Source: an uncultured Acidimicrobiales bacterium (lineage in GTDB: Bacteria > Actinomycetota > Acidimicrobiia > Acidimicrobiales > UBA10347). From it: a stretch of 36,666 nucleotides of DNA. Within the stretch, counting starts at the first letter, position 1, and each line of letters starts with the position of its first letter. Shown here one piece after another: positions 1 through 7,746 of this stretch. The stretch is taken from assembly GCA_937941245.1 (NCBI GenBank), contig CALDYC010000088.1:1-36666 (forward strand), read 5' to 3'. Below the pieces are notes generated by a model, which was given only the letters and a program-made list of their open reading frames with translations, made no database searches and had not been told where the DNA came from. Both the position numbers and the translations under genes were made by a program.

Positions 1-2
1 CT

Positions 3-434
3 CGGGTCTATGTTGACCAGGTCACACCGCCGCGGGAGGTAAAGATGACGGTGCAAGTTGCCTCGTCATTCCCGCTACATGCCGGTGCATCGTCGAAGGC
101 GTTTCTCGCCTGGCTTCCGCAAAGCGATATCGACGACTACATCGCCCAAAGCGACCTCGAAGCGGTCACCTCATCAACCATTGTCACCGAGTCGGCGCTG
201 CGCACTGAGCTGGCCCAGATCCGCAATCAGGGATTTGCCGTATCACTCGGCGAGCGTCAGGAGGGCGCAGGCTCAATCGCAGCGCCCCTCGTCGATCACA
301 CCAATATGCCGGTCGCAGTCATCAGCGTCTGTGGTCCGTTGGAGCGCTTCAGCAGCACGATGCATGCGTCAGCAGTGCATTTGGTTGCGGCGACGACCGA
401 GATCTCGCGACGCCTCGGCGCGCCCGCTATTTGA
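3..434 (+). CDS. IclR-family transcriptional regulator, C-terminal effector domain (5' end outside window)
   Basis: The reading frame is open to the first base of the window, so the ATG at 45 is internal and the true start lies upstream. The visible 143 residues read RVYVDQVTPPREVK, then a segment SSFPLHAGASSKAFLAWLP, which is the hallmark of the IclR effector domain (lGrrlPLhatasGKAlLA in the family). The tail SVCGPLERFS and the closing helix with ATTEISRRLGA also match that domain. The DNA-binding winged helix would be encoded before the window. The domain normally binds a small organic acid or aromatic effector and the protein binds palindromic operators as a dimer or tetramer. It sits 21 bp before the nitrilase gene, so it is probably the first gene of that operon. 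It is the natural candidate to bind the six repeated GTTCC-N7-GGAAC operators in this window (inference). I am confident of the family; target and ligand are unknown. Confidence 0.88.
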   Translation, partial: RVYVDQVTPPREVKMTVQVASSFPLHAGASSKAFLAWLPQSDIDDYIAQSDLEAVTSSTIVTESALRTELAQIRNQGFAVSLGERQEGAGSIAAPLVDHTNMPVAVISVCGPLERFSSTMHASAVHLVAATTEISRRLGAPAI

Positions 435-455
435 GCGCGGCCTATAGGTGCATGT

Positions 456-2063
456 ATGAGTTCACCCCTGGGTGTCGCGAGCAACCCGAATTGGCGTGAC
501 CAGCTGCGCGTCGCGTGCGCGCAGTTCGCTGGCTCGACTGACCTCGAGCACAACCTCGCTACCTGCCTCGATGCGATTGACCAGGCCGCAGAAGCCGATG
601 CTGATCTTGTGGTGCTCCCAGAGTTCGCGAACCACCTGTCGGTGTACGAAAGCGCCGCGCATTGTCGTGAGGTTGCGGTTGCGGCCGACGGGCCGTGGCT
701 TCGCTCGATTGGCGACCGGGCAGCGCAGCACCGCATACACGTTGCGGTGACGGTGACCATGCCCCGCAGGCAAGGCCATACGACGGCAACGAGTGTGCTG
801 TTCGACCATCACGGGCAGATGATCGGACAAGCCGACAAGCAGACGCTCATGGGCAATGAACGTGCGTTCCTCGTCGGCGGTGACCGCGGCGCGCCTGTGG
901 TTGACACCGTCTTTGGGCCCGTCGGTATCTATGCCTGCATGGATGGTGTCACATTCGAGACGCCACGATCGTTTGCCGTTCGGGGAGCCCGGCTGCTTCT
1001 GAACGGTCTCAATTCGTTCGCACTTGACGAAGCGGCCTTACACATTCCGGTTCGAGCGGTCGAGAATGGTGTTTTCGTGGCAGCCGCAAACAAGGTCGGA
1101 CCGCTGCTCCCCGCACATCAGGTCGACGCGTTTAGCCACGCTCTCGGTATTCCTGCCCATGCCCTCGACGGCGCAGGCGAAAGCCAAATCGTTGCGCCCG
1201 ATGGCACGATCGTTGCTCAGGCATCGCGGTGCGACACCGAAATGGTCTGGGCCGACATCGATCTGTCCCACGTTGCACCGGTGACCGACCGGTTTCGCCA
1301 CCGTCGCCCCGAGACGTACGGGCTGCTTGCGCAGCCCGAGAATCGACCCTTGCGCCAACTTGACGACCGTGCGCTGACGGTTGCGAGTGTCGAATCCGCC
1401 GATCAGGTCACCGCTGCCGTCGCTGACGGAGCGCAACTGATCGTGCTTCCGGAGCTGATGGTGCCGCCGACTGTCATCTCGCCGGGTGTGTTCGTTGTGA
1501 CGACGGCGATCGATGGGGGTGCCCACGTTGGGCGCGTGTACACGAGCGAGGGACTCGTGCACGAACAACGACAACTGCATGCCAGCGAGCGGTTTCCGAC
1601 CGTCGATGTGTTGAGCGATGTCGTTTCGGTGTTCTCAGCCCCGTGGGGTGATGTTGCGTTGATCGTTGGCGACGACCATCTGTACCCCGAAACCATGCGG
1701 ATGGCGGCAATCGCCGGCGCGCATATTGCCGTCGTGTGCTGGAGCCCTCAACGGCGCGTCGATGCCGAGCTTGCACTCGCCGAACGAGCCGCCGAGAACC
1801 GTTTGTGTGTCGTCGCTTCGGCAGCTGCGGCACCGTTTGCGGCCCGGGTGTTGAATCCTCCGCGCGACTCGTTGTGGAACCCCGACCGGGTCGCTGACTA
1901 CGACGGCACGATTAATACCCCCGAGGTCGTCGTTGCCCAAGCAGGCATGCCGCTGATCGCTGATCTGCACCCGGAACGCAGTTTGGATCGCCATATTTCG
2001 CGCGACACCGATCTGGTTGGCGGGCGGGCCTGGCAGGCCTCGCGGTATCTCGCCAGTGCGTGA
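456..2063 (+). CDS. Tandem nitrilase-fold (carbon-nitrogen hydrolase) protein with degenerate second half
   Basis: 535 aa, about twice a normal carbon-nitrogen hydrolase. The first half carries the complete Glu-Lys-Cys triad: E56 in VVLPEFANH, K128 in QADKQTLMG and C161 in IYACMDGVTFE. Such enzymes hydrolyse amides, carbamoyl groups or nitriles in the cytoplasm. The second half (from about residue 300) repeats the fold, with LIVLPELMVPP giving the Glu, but the nucleophile site reads VGDDHLYPE where the family has iCyDlrfPE, so the Cys is lost. The second half is therefore probably structural or pseudo-enzymatic. The start ATG has a weak AGGTG a few bases upstream. The stop overlaps the GTG of the lyase gene, so the two are translationally coupled. 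In context it may open an amide or imide such as a maleamate formed from a pyrrole ring (inference); ureidopropionase-like or aliphatic amidase activity are alternatives. Confidence 0.85.
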   Translation: MSSPLGVASNPNWRDQLRVACAQFAGSTDLEHNLATCLDAIDQAAEADADLVVLPEFANHLSVYESAAHCREVAVAADGPWLRSIGDRAAQHRIHVAVTVTMPRRQGHTTATSVLFDHHGQMIGQADKQTLMGNERAFLVGGDRGAPVVDTVFGPVGIYACMDGVTFETPRSFAVRGARLLLNGLNSFALDEAALHIPVRAVENGVFVAAANKVGPLLPAHQVDAFSHALGIPAHALDGAGESQIVAPDGTIVAQASRCDTEMVWADIDLSHVAPVTDRFRHRRPETYGLLAQPENRPLRQLDDRALTVASVESADQVTAAVADGAQLIVLPELMVPPTVISPGVFVVTTAIDGGAHVGRVYTSEGLVHEQRQLHASERFPTVDVLSDVVSVFSAPWGDVALIVGDDHLYPETMRMAAIAGAHIAVVCWSPQRRVDAELALAERAAENRLCVVASAAAAPFAARVLNPPRDSLWNPDRVADYDGTINTPEVVVAQAGMPLIADLHPERSLDRHISRDTDLVGGRAWQASRYLASA

Positions 2064-2934
2064 CCCAAGTCCCGCTGCAGGCTTGCGGGAGCTGATCGAG
2101 GCTCCACAGGCCACGCTTCTCGGCGGCTGCTTTGACGGCATTTCGGCTCGACTCGTGCAGGCTGCGGGCTTCGCAGGCGCGCACATGTCCGGCTTTGCCG
2201 TTGCAGCGTCGCTGCTCGGTGAACCTGACGTCGGGCTGTTGTCCTTTACCGAGATGGCCGAAGCGGCCGGTCGGTTAGCGAATGCTCTTGCGATACCGCT
2301 TCTCGCCGATGCCGACACCGGCTATGGCGGGGTTCTCAATATTGAACGAACGATCAACACCTATATGCAGCGCGGGGTCGCCGGACTGCATATCGAGGAT
2401 CAGGTTGCGCCAAAGCGATGCGGCCACCTGAGCGGAACCTCGGTGGTGCCCGCCGAGGAGATGGTTGCCAAGATTCGAGCTTCGGTCGCGGAACGTGAAC
2501 GAACCGGCGGCGATCTCGTCATCGTTGCTCGTACCGATGCCCGAGCGACCGAAAGCCTCGAGTCAACGCTTGAACGCGGGCAGAGATATCGCGACGCTGG
2601 AGCGGACGTCTTGTTCGTCGAAGCGCTGCCGTCGGTTGACGAAGTCGAACGAGTCGCCGATGCACTCTTCGATGTCGCGCTGCTGTTTAACTGCTCCGAA
2701 GCCCGAGCGCCGCAGTTCACTCTGGACGAACTCACCGAACTCGGCTTTGATCTGGTGCTTGCGCCGATAACGGCACTGTTGGCATCGGCGGCGGGCATGC
2801 AGCGAGCGCTAGCCGAACTTGTTGCTGCAGGGCCATCGCCAGAACTGCAGCAATCGATGATGAGCTACGTCGACATGCTTCAGCTGGTCGAATACGACAA
2901 CGCCGCGGCCCGCGAAGCCAGCTATCGCCCCTGA
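2056..2934 (+). CDS. Isocitrate lyase/PEP mutase superfamily C-C lyase
   Basis: 292 aa from a GTG start at 2056, which overlaps the upstream stop; the ORF-track ATG at 2017 lies well inside the nitrilase gene and is less likely. Motifs of the isocitrate lyase/phosphoenolpyruvate mutase family are plain: LLADADTGYGG (metal-binding Asp pair, residues 83-92) and IEDQVAPKRCGH (residues 113-124). The Cys in KRCGH is the general acid of true lyases such as 2-methylisocitrate lyase and 2,3-dimethylmalate lyase; mutases and oxaloacetate decarboxylases differ here. These Mg-dependent enzymes split 2-hydroxy-dicarboxylates or tricarboxylates into pyruvate or glyoxylate plus another acid. The exact substrate cannot be read from sequence. 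In this setting a dimethylmalate-like substrate, giving pyruvate and propionate, is attractive (inference). The 3' end overlaps the convergent CitE-like gene by 13 bp. Confidence 0.88.
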   Translation: MRDPSPAAGLRELIEAPQATLLGGCFDGISARLVQAAGFAGAHMSGFAVAASLLGEPDVGLLSFTEMAEAAGRLANALAIPLLADADTGYGGVLNIERTINTYMQRGVAGLHIEDQVAPKRCGHLSGTSVVPAEEMVAKIRASVAERERTGGDLVIVARTDARATESLESTLERGQRYRDAGADVLFVEALPSVDEVERVADALFDVALLFNCSEARAPQFTLDELTELGFDLVLAPITALLASAAGMQRALAELVAAGPSPELQQSMMSYVDMLQLVEYDNAAAREASYRP

Positions 2935-3803
2935 CCCGGTTGGTCAACACCAGAAGGCAACGGCGACGACTGTGCCAATCTCGATCGAGCCATGCGCACG
3001 ACAGCGTGGTCGACGAATACGCCATCGACCACCGCCGTCCCCGTCCCGTGGCTCTCGGCGGACTCGAATGCGGCGATGACTCGTCGTGCGTGTTCGAGTG
3101 CGCCAGCGGCGGGGGTAAACGCCCTGTGTACGGCCTCGACCTGATCCGGATGGATGATCGAACGTCCGCCGAAGCCTTGGCGCCGCAGCTGCTCGCTCGA
3201 CGCGGCCAAGCCGTCAACGTCGCGAAGATCGGTTGCTACGGGGCCAGCGGGCGCGACCAGCCCAGCACATGTCGAAGCGATCACGACCGAACTTCGAGCG
3301 GGCCACAGTTCGCGGCGGTCTGGTGAGGGATCGATGCCGAGGTCGGCACACAGATCGGCCTCGCCAATTGCTAGCCGCACCACGTTTGGGGATTCGGCCA
3401 GTTCGTGTGCATCGCGTAGCCCGCGCGCTGACTCGATGAGTGCAACGCATCGCACCTTGATCTGTGCGATCGCCGCAGCAGTTGCTTTCGGGACGACCAC
3501 TCCAAACGCGTGCGTGTCTTGAACCATTTCGAGGTCGTGGCTGAGTAGGTCAGGGTGGTTGTTCACCCGAACCCAGACCGGAAGCGAGCTGCTGTGCGCA
3601 AGCCACTCGGCAGCCGCAGACCGGGCCTCAGATTTGGCACCTGGAGCCACGCTGTCTTCAAGGTCGATGATGATGGTGTCGGCCCCACTGCCCGCTGCCT
3701 TGGCAAAACGATCGGGACGATCGCCCGGTACGTACAGGCTTGACCTGATCGCGAATTCAGTGTGACTCAAACCCATTGCCGTTCTGTTTGACACCTCTTG
3801 CAC
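2922..3803 (-). CDS. HpcH/HpaI aldolase, CitE-like acyl-CoA lyase
   Basis: 293 aa from a GTG at 3803; an in-frame ATG at 3776 gives a product nine residues shorter and the choice is unresolved. The CitE/citramalyl-CoA/malyl-CoA lyase family is shown by RSSLYVPGDRPDRF near the N-terminus (substrate Arg), IIIDLEDSVAPGAK (Mg-binding Asp/Glu), LIESARGL and a conserved tail IIHPDQVEAVHRAF. These enzymes cleave beta-hydroxyacyl-CoA or citryl-type thioesters, usually releasing acetyl-CoA or pyruvate. It is divergent from the RCCR-like gene, and the operator at 3816-3852 lies directly upstream, so it is probably part of the same regulon. It stands alone, without citD or citF, so a citrate lyase complex is unlikely. 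Confidence 0.87.
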   Translation of the reverse strand: MQEVSNRTAMGLSHTEFAIRSSLYVPGDRPDRFAKAAGSGADTIIIDLEDSVAPGAKSEARSAAAEWLAHSSSLPVWVRVNNHPDLLSHDLEMVQDTHAFGVVVPKATAAAIAQIKVRCVALIESARGLRDAHELAESPNVVRLAIGEADLCADLGIDPSPDRRELWPARSSVVIASTCAGLVAPAGPVATDLRDVDGLAASSEQLRRQGFGGRSIIHPDQVEAVHRAFTPAAGALEHARRVIAAFESAESHGTGTAVVDGVFVDHAVVRMARSRLAQSSPLPSGVDQPGQGR

Positions 3804-3815
3804 GCTCCACGTAGC

Positions 3816-3852
3816 GTTCCACTAAATGAAACCGTGTTCCGCTTGACGGAAC
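3816..3852. promoter_or_regulatory. Operator copy A: full palindrome plus downstream half-site
   Basis: GTTCCGCTTGACGGAAC at 3836-3852 is an inverted repeat (GTTCC-N7-GGAAC). Twenty bp away, at 3816-3832, is GTTCCACTAAATGAAAC, a second copy with one arm imperfect. Read on the minus strand this is palindrome, 3 bp, GTTTC half-site, the same layout as the other five copies. It lies between the CitE-like gene (minus) and the RCCR-like gene (plus), so one site could control both. Confidence 0.8.
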
Positions 3853-3937
3853 AACCAGTTTGCCGCACCCGTGCACTATGCACAAAAGTCGTGGCTCGAA
3901 CATCGCGGAGCGCACGCGCCGCACCGACAGGGAACCT

Positions 3938-4750
3938 ATGAAAGAAACGCTCGAAGGCGTCGAAGAAATCTTCGACCGTCGGGATCAGGTTGACTCGACC
4001 GAGACTTTTAACCGCCTGTGGTCAATCACGACCGACCTGATGGCGAAACTCGAGGCCCGATTCGAGCTGACACGGGACCCGAGCACCGAACAGCTCGAGT
4101 CCTACAAGGGTGAAGCCGACTACCCGTCTGGTCGCCTTGCGGCCTACACGGGACCGGAGATCGACTGGCTAGTGCACTCATGGATTGGTAACCCACCGCT
4201 CGGGTTTACCAACATGCACGTCACAGCCTGGCTCGGGCCACAGATCGACGTGCCCCATCTCGGCATTGCTTGGGGCACCTTGCCAGACCTGTGGTTCTAC
4301 ATTGACTACAACCCTCGATCAGACCTCATGCTCGACACCGATTCGCTCGACCGTTACTACGGCGTGCAGAACGACGAGTTTCTCGAGCTGCGTGCCGATG
4401 AGGGCCTCGCACCGTTCACAAGCAAAGCGCTCTATGTGCGCCAGGCGCTCAGCGACACGGCGATCTGCTACACGGTGCCGGGTGTGACGCACGACGAGGG
4501 CCGACTCGACCAGATAGAGATGCTTGCTCACAAGCGGCTGGACGAGTGGCTGGCCCACGTCGATGCCGCAACCCCCGTTCCGCAAGAACGCCGTGAACGG
4601 CTCGCCGCAGACGACCTCATGCGTCGGCGCACGATCGCTGAACGCGACCCAGCAAATATCATGGCCGACCGTTTCTTTGGCGAAGAGCTCACCAAGACTC
4701 TGGTACGAGCCCTTTGGGGTGGCGACCGCCAGCTTCCACGGCCGGGCTGA
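3938..4750 (+). CDS. Red chlorophyll catabolite reductase (RCCR) homologue
   Basis: 270 aa. The start at 3938 (MKETLEGVEEIFDRRD) is preferred over 3860 because the 26 extra residues are basic, unlike the family, and AGGGAACC precedes the ATG. Comparison with plant RCCR recalled from memory shows collinear blocks: PEIDWLVHSWIG (plant SPIDFVIGSWIH), WFYIDYNPRSDL (LVLILDLPHRKDL), LDRYY (LKEYY), SKALYVRQALSDTA (SPSLFVRSAFSPTA) and a C-terminal MADRFFGEEL (QFPRMFGEEV). RCCR is a ferredoxin-dependent bilin-reductase-fold enzyme that reduces the open-chain product of pheophorbide a oxygenase. The plant catalytic Glu (E154 in Arabidopsis) appears to be Ala111 here, so the exact reaction may differ. 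There is no transit peptide. It is the first gene of the operon with the Rieske oxygenase. Family assignment is strong; the substrate is inferred. Confidence 0.85.
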   Translation: MKETLEGVEEIFDRRDQVDSTETFNRLWSITTDLMAKLEARFELTRDPSTEQLESYKGEADYPSGRLAAYTGPEIDWLVHSWIGNPPLGFTNMHVTAWLGPQIDVPHLGIAWGTLPDLWFYIDYNPRSDLMLDTDSLDRYYGVQNDEFLELRADEGLAPFTSKALYVRQALSDTAICYTVPGVTHDEGRLDQIEMLAHKRLDEWLAHVDAATPVPQERRERLAADDLMRRRTIAERDPANIMADRFFGEELTKTLVRALWGGDRQLPRPG

Positions 4751-4833
4751 AAGAACGACATGAAAACGAATAACGCGACAGCGGTTGGCCGCAGGCTGAT
4801 CGACCACAGGCCATCCATCGACAGGAGCGCGCG

Positions 4834-6000
4834 ATGCTGATCAAGAACAACTGGTACGCAATTGAATTCGGTCACGAGATCACGGATTCACCGAAAACCG
4901 TGCGGGTCGACACCCACGACATCGTGTTGTGGCGCGGCACCGAAGGCACGGTCAACGCTCAATCCGATGTGTGCGTGCACCGCGGTGGCTCTCTTGGTGG
5001 CGGTCGTGTCGTTAACGGCTGCGTCGAATGCCCGTATCACGGATGGCGCTTTGACGACGACGGCGTTTGCGTCGACATCCCTGCCAATCGTGAAGGCCTG
5101 CCAATTCCGAAAAAGGCCCGAGTCGACAGCTACCCGTGCGTTGAACGTCACGGTTTCGTCTGGGTCTTCCTGGGCGATGCTCCTGCCGAAGACCGACCGC
5201 CCGTGCCTGCGCTCGCAGGGCTCGATGCAACGACGTCCGCGCGGGCCGATGGGTATCGAGCGGTCTATGGCGATTTCACGTGGAATGCCAACTACGACCG
5301 TGTGCTCGAAAACGCGGTTGACATCGCTCACACGCCATTCGTCCACAGCGGATCATTCGGCAACGCCGACAAGCCCGAGATCCAAGACTTTGATCTCGAC
5401 GAGGTGCGCAGTGGTGATCGTCTGCTCGAGGTGAGTGCGACCGTCAAGCTTGACCCGCCGTCGCCATCGGGTATTTGGGCAGTGCTGCGCAAGAATAAGG
5501 AACGCGAGCTGGTCGAGACGACGACCGGCTTCTACCCGCCGAACGTCACCATGTTGATCGTTCGGCTTCCGCTTGGTGAAATCCGCATCTTCACCGCTGC
5601 AGTTCCAATCGACGAGCACACAACGGTGTCGAAGTACATCATGATGCGCACGTTCTTCACCGGCGGCTGGGCAGACAAGGACTCGCGCCGTCGCACCGAG
5701 AAGATCTTCCTCGAAGACCAGGCAACCGTCGAATCACAACGCCCCGAATTGATCCCATTCGACCTGTCCGCCGAACTGCATGTCAAGTCTGACTCGATCC
5801 AGCTCGCATACCGTCGCTGGCGCCAGCAACAGGTGGACGCCGGCCTCGCTATCGCTTCGATCAACGACGATGAGGGCCGACGGGGCGTGGCAGTTATTGC
5901 CTCGCCTGCCCGAACGGCTGATCCTGAGCTTGCCAATGCCTGGGTGTTCCCGACGGTTGATGAAGCACTCGCAGCCGACCAGAACGGAACTGCTACATGA
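4834..6000 (+). CDS. Rieske non-haem iron oxygenase, PaO-like
   Basis: 388 aa, start supported by AGGAG seven bases upstream. The Rieske 2Fe-2S motif is C47-V-H49 and C66-P-Y-H69 (CVHRGGSLGG and ECPYHGW). The mononuclear iron site is ENAVDIAHTPFVH, giving N160, D163, H166 and H171. The N-terminus KNNWYAIEFGHEI and the C-terminal SDSIQLAYRRWRQQ fit the oxygenase clade that includes pheophorbide a oxygenase, chlorophyllide a oxygenase and related bacterial monooxygenases; unlike plant PaO it has no membrane anchor or terminal CxxC. Such enzymes take electrons from a ferredoxin or reductase, which is not encoded nearby. Placed between two RCCR/bilin-reductase-like genes, macrocycle opening of a pheophorbide-like tetrapyrrole is the simplest role (inference). 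A generic aromatic demethylase or hydroxylase remains possible. Confidence 0.88.
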   Translation: MLIKNNWYAIEFGHEITDSPKTVRVDTHDIVLWRGTEGTVNAQSDVCVHRGGSLGGGRVVNGCVECPYHGWRFDDDGVCVDIPANREGLPIPKKARVDSYPCVERHGFVWVFLGDAPAEDRPPVPALAGLDATTSARADGYRAVYGDFTWNANYDRVLENAVDIAHTPFVHSGSFGNADKPEIQDFDLDEVRSGDRLLEVSATVKLDPPSPSGIWAVLRKNKERELVETTTGFYPPNVTMLIVRLPLGEIRIFTAAVPIDEHTTVSKYIMMRTFFTGGWADKDSRRRTEKIFLEDQATVESQRPELIPFDLSAELHVKSDSIQLAYRRWRQQQVDAGLAIASINDDEGRRGVAVIASPARTADPELANAWVFPTVDEALAADQNGTAT

Positions 6001-6728
6001 GCCTGCCGCGTTCGCTTTGCGTCGGCGCTCTCGACGAGATCGCCAATCAGCTCGGCCTTGCAGAGATACAGAGTGCCGAACTCACATCGGCGATGGACGG
6101 TTCGACGGTCGGCGTTCACCGGGTGCTCGGTGGGCCAGCGTCGGCGTCGGGTGTGACGATCGTCTATGTCGCGATGACCGTCGAAGCTTTTGGCCTCGAC
6201 AGCCACATGATGTTCGCGTTCACGCCAGAAACCAGCGCGGTTCCTCACTTCACGATCGACTCGGTCAATGCCGGCGAGCACTACGCGTTCCACCTCGACT
6301 TGATTCCTCGGATCGACCCGGGTGCCAACCTCGGCTACCTCGACCATTGCTTCACGCCGCTAACCGAAGCACACGATGGAGCTGCTGAGATCGAAGGGCT
6401 CACCCGAGCCCATTTGGCTCCCCGTCAATGGCAGCTTATGTCCGCCTGGATGCTCGCTCATCGCGCCGATCAGGGCGCGTTCGCAAACATCGGTCCCACA
6501 GTCGATGCCTATCGCGACCACTGGCTTGGGCTGGTCCGCAACGGCGTACCAGCAGCGTTGACCTCGTCGGTGACCCCAGACCAGCTCCGTGTCCGCGACC
6601 GAGCCAACCGTGCTGCCATCTTCAGTCCTGACGTCGACCCGGTCTGGGCTCAAGTTGACCGATTGCTCGGTGCCGATGTCAGCGCTGACATTCAGCAGAG
6701 TTTGCGCACCGCTGGCACAACCGCCTGA
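5997..6728 (+). CDS. Second bilin-reductase/RCCR-like protein
   Basis: 243 aa; its ATG overlaps the TGA of the Rieske gene (ATGA), so it is translationally coupled. The middle, HMMFAFTPETSAVPHF followed by HYAFHLDLIPRIDPG, has the pattern of the ferredoxin-dependent bilin reductase/RCCR fold: a strand, then VPHF, an acidic residue, then a hydrophobic strand ending in DL-P. The upstream RCCR-like protein has VPHL and YIDYNPRSD at the matching places. D88 here falls where plant RCCR has its catalytic Glu and PcyA-type reductases have a catalytic Asp, whereas the upstream paralogue has Ala. The pair could form a heteromer with one active subunit or act on successive intermediates (inference). 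Similarity is weaker than for the first copy, so I place it in the superfamily only. Confidence 0.6.
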   Translation: MSLPRSLCVGALDEIANQLGLAEIQSAELTSAMDGSTVGVHRVLGGPASASGVTIVYVAMTVEAFGLDSHMMFAFTPETSAVPHFTIDSVNAGEHYAFHLDLIPRIDPGANLGYLDHCFTPLTEAHDGAAEIEGLTRAHLAPRQWQLMSAWMLAHRADQGAFANIGPTVDAYRDHWLGLVRNGVPAALTSSVTPDQLRVRDRANRAAIFSPDVDPVWAQVDRLLGADVSADIQQSLRTAGTTA

Positions 6729-6792
6729 TCTCTGCTGATTCTCGACCCGCCACACCACGTACCGCTTCCGAACCCTGACCCGAAAGAACGCC

Positions 6793-7746
6793 ATGTCTGA
6801 TGCAACGAACAACGCTCCCGAAGCCAGCGAGTGGCAACAACGGATCACCGGCGAGTGGTACGGGCTTCCGTCCGTGTTCGATGCCGACGGTGGTCACACT
6901 GGGTTCAACAAGGTCAACCGGTCATCGGTCTTCGAAGATGGTGTGACGACGTATTACATGCACTGCAATTTCATGAACAGCGGCCCATTGCGCAACCGGT
7001 TCGAGATCTCAGACTTTGCATTTGGTGTCGATGACGGTGGCCGCAACCGGGTGTATCTCGGCCCTGACTTCTATGGCGCCGGCCACCCCTACGGATCACT
7101 TGTTGACTCGCACTATTATTCGCCAGCTTGGCGGGCGGATCTCAACACGATGAACCAGATTCTGCCCGATGGTGTGACGCAGGTCTATTCGTCGCTGTTG
7201 TACGAGGGGCCGACACTGTTCTCAGTCTTCAACGGCGTGTATCTCAACGCGCACGACTACGACACCAACCCCGAGACCAAAGCCCATATCGACGCGTTCC
7301 TCGAGGAAGAGCGGGCAATGGCAGCCTGGTCTCACTCGCTGCCTGATCGTCAGTCAGGCGAGTGGAACGGCACCTGCGAGGTCTATAGCCCGGAGCAAGA
7401 ACTCAAGGGCGAGGTCGAGGTTCGCATTACCCACCAGCCACTCGACCTGGTCCGTGCCCAGCAAACAGTGACGTTCAGCGGAGTCGTGAACCGCAGCTAC
7501 AGCTTTATCCGCCAACGCAACTCGAATCGCCATACCTACGAAGGCCCTGACATGTTCGGCAACGCCATTTCCTACGGAAGGGCGCTGTACACGACCCAGC
7601 ACCACGCGAGCGAGGCATTCAAGGTCAAAGGCCGCGAGTTCATCATCGACCGTGACTTCACGATTGCTGGTGCATGGAAGCTGTCATGGGGCGACCAGAT
7701 GACAGACCTGGTTCACGGACCGCTTGTGTGGACACCCGACTCGTGA
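6793..7746 (+). CDS. Two-domain lipocalin-like (DUF3598-type) protein
   Basis: 317 aa, start preceded by GAAAG. No signal peptide, so probably cytoplasmic. It contains two copies of a beta-barrel module. Each opens with a GEW-G motif (ITGEWYGLPSVFDADG near residue 17; QSGEWNGTCEVYSPEQ near residue 195) and later has Y-GPD-G-YG (VYLGPDFYGAGHPYG; TYEGPDMFGNAISYG). The layout recalls DUF3598 and other small lipocalin/CpcS-like folds that hold hydrophobic ligands, including bilins. The same motifs recur in three minus-strand proteins at 8576-11436, making a local family. It is fourth in the RCCR/Rieske operon and shares a 4-bp GTGA overlap with the VOC gene. A role in binding, shielding or isomerising a linear tetrapyrrole is inference; no catalytic residues can be named. 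Confidence 0.6.
   Translation: MSDATNNAPEASEWQQRITGEWYGLPSVFDADGGHTGFNKVNRSSVFEDGVTTYYMHCNFMNSGPLRNRFEISDFAFGVDDGGRNRVYLGPDFYGAGHPYGSLVDSHYYSPAWRADLNTMNQILPDGVTQVYSSLLYEGPTLFSVFNGVYLNAHDYDTNPETKAHIDAFLEEERAMAAWSHSLPDRQSGEWNGTCEVYSPEQELKGEVEVRITHQPLDLVRAQQTVTFSGVVNRSYSFIRQRNSNRHTYEGPDMFGNAISYGRALYTTQHHASEAFKVKGREFIIDRDFTIAGAWKLSWGDQMTDLVHGPLVWTPDS

Noticed and set aside
2922-3803. Citrate lyase beta subunit of a CitDEF complex
   Set aside because: No citD or citF nearby; stand-alone CitE-like lyases usually act on other CoA thioesters.
4760-4840. 26-codon ORF (MKTNNATAVG...) in the gap before the Rieske gene, with its stop overlapping the Rieske start
   Set aside because: It has a possible GAAAG ribosome site, but no recognisable leader-peptide feature and could be chance; too weak to list as a gene.
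4834-6000. Ring-hydroxylating dioxygenase of classic aromatic catabolism (with small beta subunit)
   Set aside because: No beta subunit, ferredoxin or reductase gene is adjacent, and neighbours are bilin-reductase-like, so a PaO-type single-component terminal oxygenase fits better, though not proven.
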